Source: Sphingomonas psychrotolerans
Lineage (GTDB): Bacteria > Pseudomonadota > Alphaproteobacteria > Sphingomonadales > Sphingomonadaceae
DNA length: 64,000 bases
Assembly: GCF_002796605.1 (NCBI RefSeq)
Contig: NZ_CP024923.1
Coordinates: 3,293,501 to 3,357,500 of the forward strand
Direction of reading: 5' to 3'
Both the position numbers and the translations under genes were made by a program. Positions 27,050 to 35,487 of the stretch are shown here, one piece after another. The notes under the pieces were generated by a model. That model did not search any database. It had not been told where the DNA came from and worked only from the letters and a program-made list of their open reading frames with translations. Position 1 is the first letter of the stretch. Each line of letters opens with the position of its first letter.

Positions 27050-27643
27050 TTATCGACCCACGGAGCCGGCGAGGCAAGTGAGGACCTTACGAACCTTTGC
27101 GCGAGTCTCCTCCAGCGGCCCGTCGGTGGAAATCACGAAATCGGCGCGGGCGCGCTTTTCCGGATCGGGGAGCTGACGTGCGAGGATCGCCTCGAATCGC
27201 TCGACGCTCATCCCCGGACGACCGAGCACGCGCGCGCGCTGAACCTCGGGCGGCGCCGAGACGACGAGGATCTTGTCGACCCTGGCCCAGCCGCCGGCCT
27301 CGAACAACAAAGGCACGTCGAGCACCACCACGGGCGCATTCGCGTGCGCCTGCAGGAACGCATCGCGTTCGCGGGCGACGGCGGGGTGAACCAAGGCCTC
27401 GAGCCGGGCGAACGCCTCCTCGTCGCCGAATACCGCCTCGCGCAGCGCAGTGCGGTCGACGCCCTGGTCACCGGTGGTGTCGGGAAACGCCGCCTCGATC
27501 GCTGCGACGAGCGCGCCGCCCGGACCCTGCAGCCGATGGACGGTCTCGTCGGCGTCGAATACCGGAACGCCTTCCTCGGCGAACATCTCGGCGACAGTCG
27601 ATTTGCCCATGCCGATCGACCCGGTGAGGCCGACGGTAATCAT
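27050..27643 (-). CDS. coaE: Dephospho-CoA kinase
   Basis: A 197-residue P-loop kinase with GLTGSIGMGKST at residues 5-16 and the acceptor-site region VFDADETVHRLQ. It phosphorylates dephospho-CoA in the last step of coenzyme A synthesis. The ATG at 27643 overlaps the aroE stop by four bases. A much longer open frame continues upstream but that is antisense-free background within aroE and does not look like coding sequence. Confidence 0.96.
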   Translation of the reverse strand: MITVGLTGSIGMGKSTVAEMFAEEGVPVFDADETVHRLQGPGGALVAAIEAAFPDTTGDQGVDRTALREAVFGDEEAFARLEALVHPAVARERDAFLQAHANAPVVVLDVPLLFEAGGWARVDKILVVSAPPEVQRARVLGRPGMSVERFEAILARQLPDPEKRARADFVISTDGPLEETRAKVRKVLTCLAGSVGR

Positions 27644-28449
27644 CGCGTCAGCAGCGCGCGTAATTCGTCGTCGCGGTCGCGGGGCGGTTCGGCCCCGAAG
27701 AACAGTTCGAACGCCAGCGCCGCCTGGGCGATCAGCATGTCGAGCCCATCGACCGTATCGAGTTCGCGGTCGCGCGCCTGCGCGAGCAAGGGCGTTTCGA
27801 GGGGAGTGTAGACGATGTCGTAAACGACGGCCTCCACGGGCAAGGGCGACAGGTCGAGATCGAGCGGCGGTTGTCCGACCATGCCGAGCGCACTGGCATT
27901 GACCAGCAGGTCGGCGGGGGGCAGCGGATTGCCCAGCGGCACCGCGTCGCCCTTGATCCCGAAGCTCGACAGCAAGGCGGCCGCCTTGAGAACATTGCGG
28001 TTGAGAATGGTGACGCGGCCGATTCCCACCCTCGAAAGCGCGAACAGGATCGCGCGGGCGCCGCCGCCGGCGCCGATCACCACAGCGTGCCGACCCTCGA
28101 GATCGAGTCCCGCGATCGGAGCATAGAAGCCACCGGCATCGGTATTGGTGCCGACCAGCACGCCATCCTCGGCGCGGACCACGGTGTTGATCGCGCCGAT
28201 CGAGCCGCGCACATCGCCGCGGTCCGCGACATGATCGAGCGCCGCCTGCTTGTGGGGGATCGTGATGTTGCACCCGCGCCAGGCTGAGTCGGCCCGGCGC
28301 GATTCGAAATAGCCCACCAATGCGTCAGGGGCGACGCGCATCGCGCGATATTCGGCGTCGATCCCCAGCGCCTTCAACCAAAAGCCGTGGATCAGCGGCG
28401 ATTTCGAATGCGCGATCGGATCACCGATGACTTCGGCATAGGCCGTCAT
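27640..28449 (-). CDS. aroE: Shikimate dehydrogenase
   Basis: A 269-residue NADP-dependent reductase of the shikimate pathway. The substrate site is GDPIAHSKSPLIHGFW and NITIPHKQAA (catalytic Lys), and the nucleotide fold has VVIGAGGGARAILFAL with NRN after the second strand, which favours NADP. The ATG at 28449 overlaps the maf stop (ATGA). Confidence 0.96.
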   Translation of the reverse strand: MTAYAEVIGDPIAHSKSPLIHGFWLKALGIDAEYRAMRVAPDALVGYFESRRADSAWRGCNITIPHKQAALDHVADRGDVRGSIGAINTVVRAEDGVLVGTNTDAGGFYAPIAGLDLEGRHAVVIGAGGGARAILFALSRVGIGRVTILNRNVLKAAALLSSFGIKGDAVPLGNPLPPADLLVNASALGMVGQPPLDLDLSPLPVEAVVYDIVYTPLETPLLAQARDRELDTVDGLDMLIAQAALAFELFFGAEPPRDRDDELRALLTR

Positions 28450-29042
28450 GACGTCAAAACTCCCCGCACGCGCAGATAATCGAGCAACGGCAGCATCGGC
28501 ATGCCGAGGATGGTGAAATGGCTTCCCTCGGTGCGGCTGAACAGCTGCACGCCCGGCCCTTCCATCCGATAGCAGCCGACACAGCCACCGATCGCCGGCC
28601 ATTCGCGATCCAGATAGTCGGCGATGAAATCCTCCGACAACCGCCGCACATGCATCCGGGCGCGATCGACATGCCGCCAGACTGCATGCCCGCCCTCGGC
28701 AATCACCGCGGCGCTGTAGAGATCGTGGTGCCGTCCCGACATCATCCGGAGATGCCCGGCGGCATCCTCGCGGCTCACCGGCTTGTCGAGCAAGGTGCCA
28801 TCATCAAGCGCCACCACCGAATCGCAGCCGAGCACCAGCGCCCCTGGCGCCAGCCGGGAGACCTTGAGCGCCTTCAATTCGGCGAGTGCGTCGGATAGAT
28901 CGCGTGCGGAAATGCCGCCCGCGACCAGCGATTCCTTCGCGGTCGCTTCGTCGACCTGTGCGGCCACAGCCTCATGAGCCACGCCTGCGGCATCGAGCAT
29001 TGCCCGCCGCGAGGCGCTTTGCGAAGCGAGAACCAGATTCAT
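28446..29042 (-). CDS. maf: Maf-like nucleoside triphosphate pyrophosphatase
   Basis: A 198-residue Maf/YceF protein: LVLASQSASRRAMLDAAGV at the N-terminus, then VLGCDSVVALDDGTLLDKPV and IGGCVGCYRMEGPGVQLFSR. It hydrolyses non-canonical or modified nucleotides (m7GTP for YceF-type members; which type this is cannot be told). It overlaps both ppsR and aroE by four bases. Confidence 0.93.
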   Translation of the reverse strand: MNLVLASQSASRRAMLDAAGVAHEAVAAQVDEATAKESLVAGGISARDLSDALAELKALKVSRLAPGALVLGCDSVVALDDGTLLDKPVSREDAAGHLRMMSGRHHDLYSAAVIAEGGHAVWRHVDRARMHVRRLSEDFIADYLDREWPAIGGCVGCYRMEGPGVQLFSRTEGSHFTILGMPMLPLLDYLRVRGVLTS

Positions 29043-29860
29043 GCGTCGCGCGCCTGCAGATTGCGCTCATTGCAGAGCTGGATGATCGCCGCGGCGGTCT
29101 CCTCGATCGATCGCCGCGTCACGTCGATCACCGGCCAGCCATTATCGGCGAACATACGGCGCGCAAAAGCGATCTCGCGCTGCACTGACTCCTGGTCGAC
29201 ATAGCTCGTTTCGGGGCTCTGATTGAGCGACAACAGCCGGTTTCGGCGGATCTGGACCAGCCGATCGGCGCTGGTGGTCAGTCCGACGACCAGCGGATGC
29301 TTGAGCTTGTAGAGTTCGGGCGGAGGTGGAGACTCGACCACGATCGGGATATTGGCGGTCTTGTAGCCGCGATTGGCCAGATAGATCGACGTCGGCGTCT
29401 TCGACGAACGCGACACGCCCGCAAGAACGATATCGCATTCCTCCCAATCGTCGGCGCCGATGCCGTCATCATGCGCGATCGTGAACTGGATCGCTTCGAC
29501 ACGCGCGAAATAGGCGGCATCGAGGGTGTGTTGCCGACCCGGGCGCGCCTTGGCTTCCTGACCGAGCAGGCCCGACAAGGCATGGCTGACCGGATCGAGC
29601 GGCGCGATCGCCGGCAACCCCATCGCCCGGCAGCGGCTCTCCAGGGTGCGACGGACATCGGCGTTGACCAGAGTGAAGATCACCAGTCCGGGATTCTGTG
29701 CGATCTCCTGCAGGATCCGCTCGAGATGCGCCTCGCTGCGCACCATCGGCCAGAAATGCCGCAGCGTCTCGACATCGTCGAACTGGGCGAGCGCCGCCTT
29801 GGCGATATTTTCCAGCGTCTCGCCGGTGGAATCGGAAAGGAGGTGGAGATGGAGGCGCAT
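29039..29860 (-). CDS. ppsR: Pyruvate, phosphate dikinase regulatory protein
   Basis: A 273-residue DUF299 kinase/pyrophosphorylase. It starts MRLHLHLLSDSTGETLENIA and has the P-loop-like DIVLAGVSRSSKTPTSIYLA, both family signatures. It phosphorylates and dephosphorylates PpdK or PEP synthase. This is the RP001-type gene that borders the origin in Caulobacter and Rickettsia. The ATG at 29860 is preferred because the longer upstream frame runs through the origin region and is not conserved-looking. Confidence 0.94.
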   Translation of the reverse strand: MRLHLHLLSDSTGETLENIAKAALAQFDDVETLRHFWPMVRSEAHLERILQEIAQNPGLVIFTLVNADVRRTLESRCRAMGLPAIAPLDPVSHALSGLLGQEAKARPGRQHTLDAAYFARVEAIQFTIAHDDGIGADDWEECDIVLAGVSRSSKTPTSIYLANRGYKTANIPIVVESPPPPELYKLKHPLVVGLTTSADRLVQIRRNRLLSLNQSPETSYVDQESVQREIAFARRMFADNGWPVIDVTRRSIEETAAAIIQLCNERNLQARDA

Positions 29861-30163
29861 CAGCCCGTGCGTGAATCTGTGGAGAACATGCCGGACAGCC
29901 GCTAGCGCAACCACGCGCGGCGGCCAAGCGCGGCGAAACCGGGGAATCGCCGCAGCTTCATCCACAACCCCGTCCCCAGGCTCCCTGGCCGGCCCACAGG
30001 CTGTGGAAAGCGGGGAGTGCGAGTCCGAATCCGGGGCGCGCCGCGGGGCGGACAGAGTCAATCTGTTGGCAATTTCCGGGCAAGTGCCTAAGCCCCGGCT
30101 TCCACGCCCCTACTATCTCCAACAACCCTTAGATTCTTATCTTATAGTATTAGGATAGAGGCC
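29861..30163. other. Predicted chromosomal origin of replication (oriC)
   Basis: The region lies between ppsR and hemE, the position of Cori in Caulobacter. DnaA-box-like 9-mers are TTCTCCACA (29886-29878, minus), TCATCCACA (29958-29966, plus; one mismatch each to TTATCCACA) and the weaker CTTTCCACA (30010-30002, minus). A near-match IHF site AGTCAATCTGTTG is at 30056-30068. An AT-rich stretch (30131-30157) next to hemE is a candidate unwinding element. Six GANTC sites lie within 264 bases. No TTAA-N7-TTAA CtrA site is seen. Genes on both sides point away from the region. Confidence 0.8.
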
Positions 30164-31201
30164 CTGAACTCCCCGTCCCCCAAGCCTCTGCTCGCGACTC
30201 TGAAGGGCGAGAAGCAGCCAATCCCACCGATCTGGCTGATGCGTCAGGCCGGACGGTATCTCCCCGAATATCGGGCGCTTCGTGAAGAGAAAGGCGGCTT
30301 TCTCGCGCTGGCGATGGACAGCGATGCCGCGGCCGAGATCACACTTCAGCCGATCCATCGCTTCGGCATGGACGGCGCGATCCTGTTCTCCGACATTCTG
30401 GTGGTGCCGATGGCGCTGGGGCAGGATCTGTGGTTCGAAACCGGCGAAGGTCCGCGGCTGGCGCCTACCGTCCAGGCACGCGACGTGCTGGAGGGCCTTC
30501 AGGCGACGCCTGAGGTGCTCGAGCCGGTCTTTGGCACCATCCGCAGGGTCGCGGCGCAATTGCCCCCCCAGACCAGCTTCCTCGGCTTTGCCGGCAGTCC
30601 GTGGACCGTTGCGACCTATATGATCGCCGGACAGGGCAGTCGCGAGCAAGCCGAAGCGCGCCGCCTCGCTTATCGCGATCCCGCACTGATGCAGACGCTG
30701 GTCGATCGCATCGCCGATTGCACGATCGATTATCTGCTCGGTCAGATTGCGGCCGGGGTTGAGGCGGTGCAGTTGTTCGACAGCTGGTCGGGGAGCCTTT
30801 CCCCTGCGCAGTTCGAGCAATGGGTAATCGCGCCCACCGCGCGGATCGTGGCGGCGCTCCACCAGCGGGCGCCCCATGTCCCGGTGATCGGATTCCCCAA
30901 GGGCGCCGGCGGAAAGCTCCCCGCTTATGCCCGTGAGACGGGAGTCGATGCGATCGGGGTCGACGAGACGGTCGACCCGGACTGGGCCCATGCCTCCTTG
31001 CCCGGGGACCTGCCGGTGCAAGGCAATCTCGACCCGCTCGCGTTGATCGCGGGAGGCACGACGCTCGATACGGCTATCGACCGTATTCTCGCCGCTTTTG
31101 CCGAGCGCCCCCATGTGTTCAATCTCGGCCACGGGATTTTGCCCGACACACCGATCGCGCATGTCGAGCAATTGCTGACGCGGGTACGGAGGGGACGATG
31201 A
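30164..31201 (+). CDS. hemE: Uroporphyrinogen decarboxylase (probable CTG start)
   Basis: HemE removes four carboxyl groups from uroporphyrinogen III in heme synthesis. The active-site segment is PIWLMRQAGRYLPEYRALRE, with later SDILVVPMALGQ and FNLGHGILPDTPIAHV. The first ATG (30239) would cut the protein inside this conserved segment. In frame upstream lie 25 more codons reading NSPSPKPLLATLKGEKQP, as in other HemE proteins, with no ATG, GTG or TTG. A CTG at 30164, eight bases after AGGA, is the likely start and gives 345 residues, the normal size. The stop overlaps hemJ (ATGA). Confidence 0.93.
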   Translation: MNSPSPKPLLATLKGEKQPIPPIWLMRQAGRYLPEYRALREEKGGFLALAMDSDAAAEITLQPIHRFGMDGAILFSDILVVPMALGQDLWFETGEGPRLAPTVQARDVLEGLQATPEVLEPVFGTIRRVAAQLPPQTSFLGFAGSPWTVATYMIAGQGSREQAEARRLAYRDPALMQTLVDRIADCTIDYLLGQIAAGVEAVQLFDSWSGSLSPAQFEQWVIAPTARIVAALHQRAPHVPVIGFPKGAGGKLPAYARETGVDAIGVDETVDPDWAHASLPGDLPVQGNLDPLALIAGGTTLDTAIDRILAAFAERPHVFNLGHGILPDTPIAHVEQLLTRVRRGR

Positions 31202-31650
31202 CGGGCTGGCTGGGCAGTGCCTATCTATGGGTGAAGGCGTTCCACATTGTTTTCGTGATCTTCTGGATGGCCGGACTGTTTCTGCTGCCGCGCTATCTGG
31301 TCCATCACCAGGAGGCGCTTGGCACGCCCGAGGCAGCGGCGTGGGAGAAGCGCGAGACGCTGCTCCGCCGGATGATCCTCGAGCCGTCGATAGGAATCGT
31401 CTGGCTGCTGGGCCTCGCACTCGCGCTCAATATCGGGCTGCTCGACGGTCAGCCGGGGCTCGGCTGGCTCCACGCCAAATTGCTCTTCGTGCTGGCGCTG
31501 AGCGGCTATCACGGCTGGGCGATCGGCTATTCGAAGAAACTGGTGACGGGCGAGGGCGCGATCCCGTCGCGGAGGCTGCGCCTGCTGGGCGAGGTGCCGG
31601 CGCTGGCGGTGGTCTTCATTGTCGTGCTCGCAGTAGTCAAACCGTTCTAA
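31198..31650 (+). CDS. hemJ: Protoporphyrinogen oxidase HemJ
   Basis: A 150-residue membrane protein of the UPF0093/HemJ family with four predicted helices. The heme-ligand histidine lies in VKAFHIVFVIFWMAGLFLLP, followed by RYLVHH, and a conserved lysine in LHAKLLFVLALSGYHGW. It oxidises protoporphyrinogen IX in the membrane, replacing HemG/HemY in many alphaproteobacteria. Translational coupling to hemE (four-base overlap) places two heme steps in one operon. Confidence 0.93.
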   Translation: MTGWLGSAYLWVKAFHIVFVIFWMAGLFLLPRYLVHHQEALGTPEAAAWEKRETLLRRMILEPSIGIVWLLGLALALNIGLLDGQPGLGWLHAKLLFVLALSGYHGWAIGYSKKLVTGEGAIPSRRLRLLGEVPALAVVFIVVLAVVKPF

Positions 31651-31652
31651 TT

Positions 31653-31682
31653 TTGCGGCGTCTCCGCGCTTTCCGCAATTTT
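31653..31682 (+). terminator. Weak terminator-like hairpin after hemJ
   Basis: TTGCGG (31653-31658) and CCGCAA (31673-31678) can pair around a 14-base loop, followed by TTTT. The stem is short, so confidence is limited. Confidence 0.35.
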
Positions 31683-31709
31683 CCTGCGCGCGAATCGGTG
31701 CGATGCCCG

Positions 31710-31738
31710 TTGACTTGAGAGAGACCCACACCTAATTC
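31710..31738 (+). promoter_or_regulatory. Sigma70-type promoter for rho
   Basis: TTGACT (31710-31715) and TAATTC (31733-31738) have ideal 17-base spacing. The leader to the rho ATG would be about 105 bases, long enough for autoregulation by Rho, which is known in other bacteria. Confidence 0.6.
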
Positions 31739-31850
31739 GCAAATCAGGCCGGATGCTCATCGAGCGACGGTTCCTTCCTCCCAGCATCGCCCATCGTGCG
31801 CATCCGCCGACCGACGCTCCCCCAATAGCTTCCCAGCATTCGGACTCCCC

Positions 31851-33107
<1,257 letters not shown>

Positions 33108-33112
33108 TTCTG

Positions 33113-33220
33113 CGTCACCCCGGCCTTGTGCCGGGGTCCACCGCGCAGCTTGCCGAAGAGCAGGCGCCTCCCGTCCGTCGCATGCGGCACGTGGATCCCG
33201 GCACTTCGGCCGTGATGACG
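33113..33220. repeat. REP-like palindromic element after rho
   Basis: ACCCCGGC-CTTGT-GCCGGGGT (33117-33137) is a perfect 8-base stem. A second, inverted, diverged copy lies near 33190-33220 (GATCCCGGC ... CCGTGATGACG), and the outer CGTCA and TGACG arms can pair. The same design occurs at 40964-41035. The first stem may also act as the rho terminator, although no T-run follows. Confidence 0.6.
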
Positions 33221-33262
33221 TGTTTTGGTTGCCTGTTCGCCAACCGCCGCTAGGAGGTGCCC

Positions 33263-33985
33263 ATGCTTGATCTGATCTTCAGCGCCGCGGTGTCCGGCAT
33301 CGGCTCCCCCGCGGAAATCTGGCACCATATCATTGCCGATTTCTCGAACCTCGGCGATCCGGCGCGGCTCGCCGCATTCGGATCGGTGCTGATGATCGAT
33401 CTGGTGCTGGCCGGCGACAATGCGATCGTCGTCGGCGCGCTGGCTGCCGGCCTCCCTGCCGAACAGCGCAAGAAGGTCATCCTGATCGGCATCGGCGCGG
33501 CGCTTGTCCTGCGCATCGCGTTCGCATTGGTCGTCAGCTGGCTGATGGGCATCGTCGGATTGATCTTCGCGGGCGGACTGTTGCTGCTCTGGGTGAGCTG
33601 GAAATTCTGGCGTGAGATTCGCCATGCCGGCGAGAGCCACGGCTCGGATGAAATCCACGGCGACGAGCATTCGGGTGTCCGCTCGGCGAGGAGCTTCGCG
33701 GGTGCCGCTTGGGCAGTCGCCATCGCCGACGTGTCGATGAGCCTCGACAATGTCCTCGCGGTCGCCGGCGCGGCGCGCGAGCATCCCGGCATCCTTGTCG
33801 TCGGGCTGTTGCTCTCGGTCGCGCTGATGGGTCTCGCCGCCAACTTTATTGCCAAATTGATCGATCGCTATCGCTGGATCGCCTATTTCGGCCTCGCGGT
33901 GATCGTCTTCGTAGCGGGCAAGATGATCTACGAAGGCTGGGTGGGCAATCACCAGACGCCGGGGATCATCAGCTTCTTCGCCTGA
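33263..33985 (+). CDS. TerC family integral membrane protein
   Basis: A 240-residue protein with about seven membrane helices. Signatures are MIDLVLAGDNAIVVGALAAG and AVAIADVSMSLDNVLAVAGA, the paired acidic motifs of TerC/YjbE/MntX-type metal exporters. A His/Glu/Asp-rich cytoplasmic loop (HGSDEIHGDEHSG) lies between them. AGGAGG stands five bases before the ATG at 33263; a GTG two codons earlier overlaps that ribosome site and is rejected. It may export Mn2+ or load exoenzymes; the exact role is not established. Confidence 0.9.
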   Translation: MLDLIFSAAVSGIGSPAEIWHHIIADFSNLGDPARLAAFGSVLMIDLVLAGDNAIVVGALAAGLPAEQRKKVILIGIGAALVLRIAFALVVSWLMGIVGLIFAGGLLLLWVSWKFWREIRHAGESHGSDEIHGDEHSGVRSARSFAGAAWAVAIADVSMSLDNVLAVAGAAREHPGILVVGLLLSVALMGLAANFIAKLIDRYRWIAYFGLAVIVFVAGKMIYEGWVGNHQTPGIISFFA

Positions 33986-34042
33986 GGCCGCGGCGCCGCA
34001 AACCAGGTGTCGCCCCCCTCCTGCCGGGGTGACTGAGGTCAG

Positions 34043-34735
34043 CTAGCCGATATGCTCGGCGAAGAACGCCGCGGTCCGCTCGTCCGCCAGCTGCGCCGCC
34101 GCTTCCGACCGCCGCTTGCCCATCTCCGCTGCGAAGCCGTGATCCTCACCGGGATAGTCGAACAGCGTCACCTTGGGGTGATCGTCGAGGCCCGCATGCA
34201 TTTTGGCTTGCACGTCCGGCGTGACGAAATGGTCGGCGCCGGCGATGTGGAGCAGCACCGGGTTGGCGATCGCATGCTTCTCGCCGAGCAGATTGTCGAT
34301 TCCGACGCCATAATAGCCGACCGTCGCGTCCGAATCGGTCCGCGTCGCGCACATGAAGGCGAGCCGGCCGCCGAGACAATAGCCGACTACTCCGACCTTG
34401 CCCCCGCCCGCACGCTTGCGCGCCGCTTTGATCGTCGCCTCGAGATCTTCGATGCCCTTATTCTGGTCGAACTGGTTCATCCAGCGCAAGGCCTGTTGCA
34501 TTTGCTCGGGCACGTCGGGATCGAGCTCGATTCCCGGCTGCAGCCGCCAAAACAGGTCGGGCGCGAAGGCGAGATAGCCCTGCGCCGCCCAATCGTCGCA
34601 TTTCTTGCGGATCCCCGGATTCAGGCCGAAAATCTCCTGGATCACCACGATCGTGCCGCGGGAGACGCCCTCGGGTTTGGCGACATAAGCATCGAAGCTG
34701 CCGCTGTGGTCGCTCGCATCGATGAGCACCGTCAT
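34043..34735 (-). CDS. Dienelactone hydrolase family protein
   Basis: A 230-residue alpha/beta hydrolase. The catalytic cysteine is in VVGYCLGGRLAFM, the acidic residue in the ADHFVTPD region and the histidine in PGEDHGFA; QEIFGLNPGI forms the oxyanion side. These are the DLH triad positions. The physiological ester or lactone is unknown. It overlaps the upstream ogt gene by four bases (ATGA), so the two are cotranscribed. Confidence 0.9.
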   Translation of the reverse strand: MTVLIDASDHSGSFDAYVAKPEGVSRGTIVVIQEIFGLNPGIRKKCDDWAAQGYLAFAPDLFWRLQPGIELDPDVPEQMQQALRWMNQFDQNKGIEDLEATIKAARKRAGGGKVGVVGYCLGGRLAFMCATRTDSDATVGYYGVGIDNLLGEKHAIANPVLLHIAGADHFVTPDVQAKMHAGLDDHPKVTLFDYPGEDHGFAAEMGKRRSEAAAQLADERTAAFFAEHIG

Positions 34736-35211
34736 AACAGGGTTCCTCTCACATGCCGGCGCTCATGCTCGAGCAGCCAGGATTTGGTCTTGGGTCCGTC
34801 GCCTGCCGAATAGGCGCCGAGCGTACCGCCACTGCCGAGCACCCGGTGGCAGGGGACGACGATCGGAAAGGGGTTGCGCGCGCAGAGCTGGCCGATCGCG
34901 CGCGGGCTTGATCCCAGCGTCCGGGCGAGTGCGCCATAGCTCAGCATCTCGCCATAGCCGACTGCGATCAGCCCCGCGCGCAGCGCCTCGCCGCGCGGGG
35001 TGCCTGCCGGGGTTAGCGGCAGGTCGAAGGTTTCGCGCTGCTTGGCGAACCATTGCTCGAGCTGCTCCGCGGCAGCGCGAACCGCGGCGGCGGCGGCCTT
35101 GACGGGCGCACCGGCGTCGCCGATCCGGATCGCCGTCAGCACTTCGTCGTCACCCTCGAGCCGGATGGTGCCGATGGGCGTTGCGATCAGGGCGTGGTCG
35201 CGCGCATACAT
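34732..35211 (-). CDS. ogt: Methylated-DNA--protein-cysteine methyltransferase
   Basis: A 159-residue suicide alkyltransferase. The acceptor cysteine is in FPIVVPCHRVLGSGGTLGAY, and the upstream YGALARTLGSSPRAIGQLCA is the DNA-binding HTH. It repairs O6-methylguanine directly. There is no AdaA domain, so it is an Ogt-type enzyme. No SOS or Ada box is seen upstream. It is divergent from the DUF6489 gene. Confidence 0.94.
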   Translation of the reverse strand: MYARDHALIATPIGTIRLEGDDEVLTAIRIGDAGAPVKAAAAAVRAAAEQLEQWFAKQRETFDLPLTPAGTPRGEALRAGLIAVGYGEMLSYGALARTLGSSPRAIGQLCARNPFPIVVPCHRVLGSGGTLGAYSAGDGPKTKSWLLEHERRHVRGTLL

Positions 35212-35258
35212 AGCCCCAGACTAGCAGCCGCTCCGCGGCCGGCGCAACGGAGATGGGC

Positions 35259-35486
35259 ATGAAGATCAATGTCGAAGTCGATTGCACACCCGAAGAGGCG
35301 CGCCGCGCAATGGGGCTTCCAGACCTGTCGCCGGTGCACGATCGCTATGTCCAGATGATGGTGGAAGCCGTTGATAAACAAGGAACACCCGAGGGGATGG
35401 CGGATATGATCCGCAATTGGGGGCCGATGGGCGAAGGGGCGATGAGCTTCTGGCGGACGATGTTCGAGAGCGGCAACAAAAGCTGA
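35259..35486 (+). CDS. DUF6489 family protein
   Basis: A 75-residue protein starting MKINVEVDCTPEEARRAMGL, followed by PDLSPVHDRYVQMM and a C-terminus with aromatic and acidic residues (SFWRTMFES). This matches the DUF6489 small proteins of sphingomonads. GGAG is six bases from the ATG at 35259; an ATG at 35253 is too close to it. It ends one base before mnmE and probably shares its transcript. Function unknown. Confidence 0.85.
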   Translation: MKINVEVDCTPEEARRAMGLPDLSPVHDRYVQMMVEAVDKQGTPEGMADMIRNWGPMGEGAMSFWRTMFESGNKS

Positions 35487-35487
35487 G

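Noticed and set aside
33187..33197. Extra parS site after rho (CACGTGGATCC)
   Set aside because: The left arm is absent and the sequence belongs to the REP-like element.
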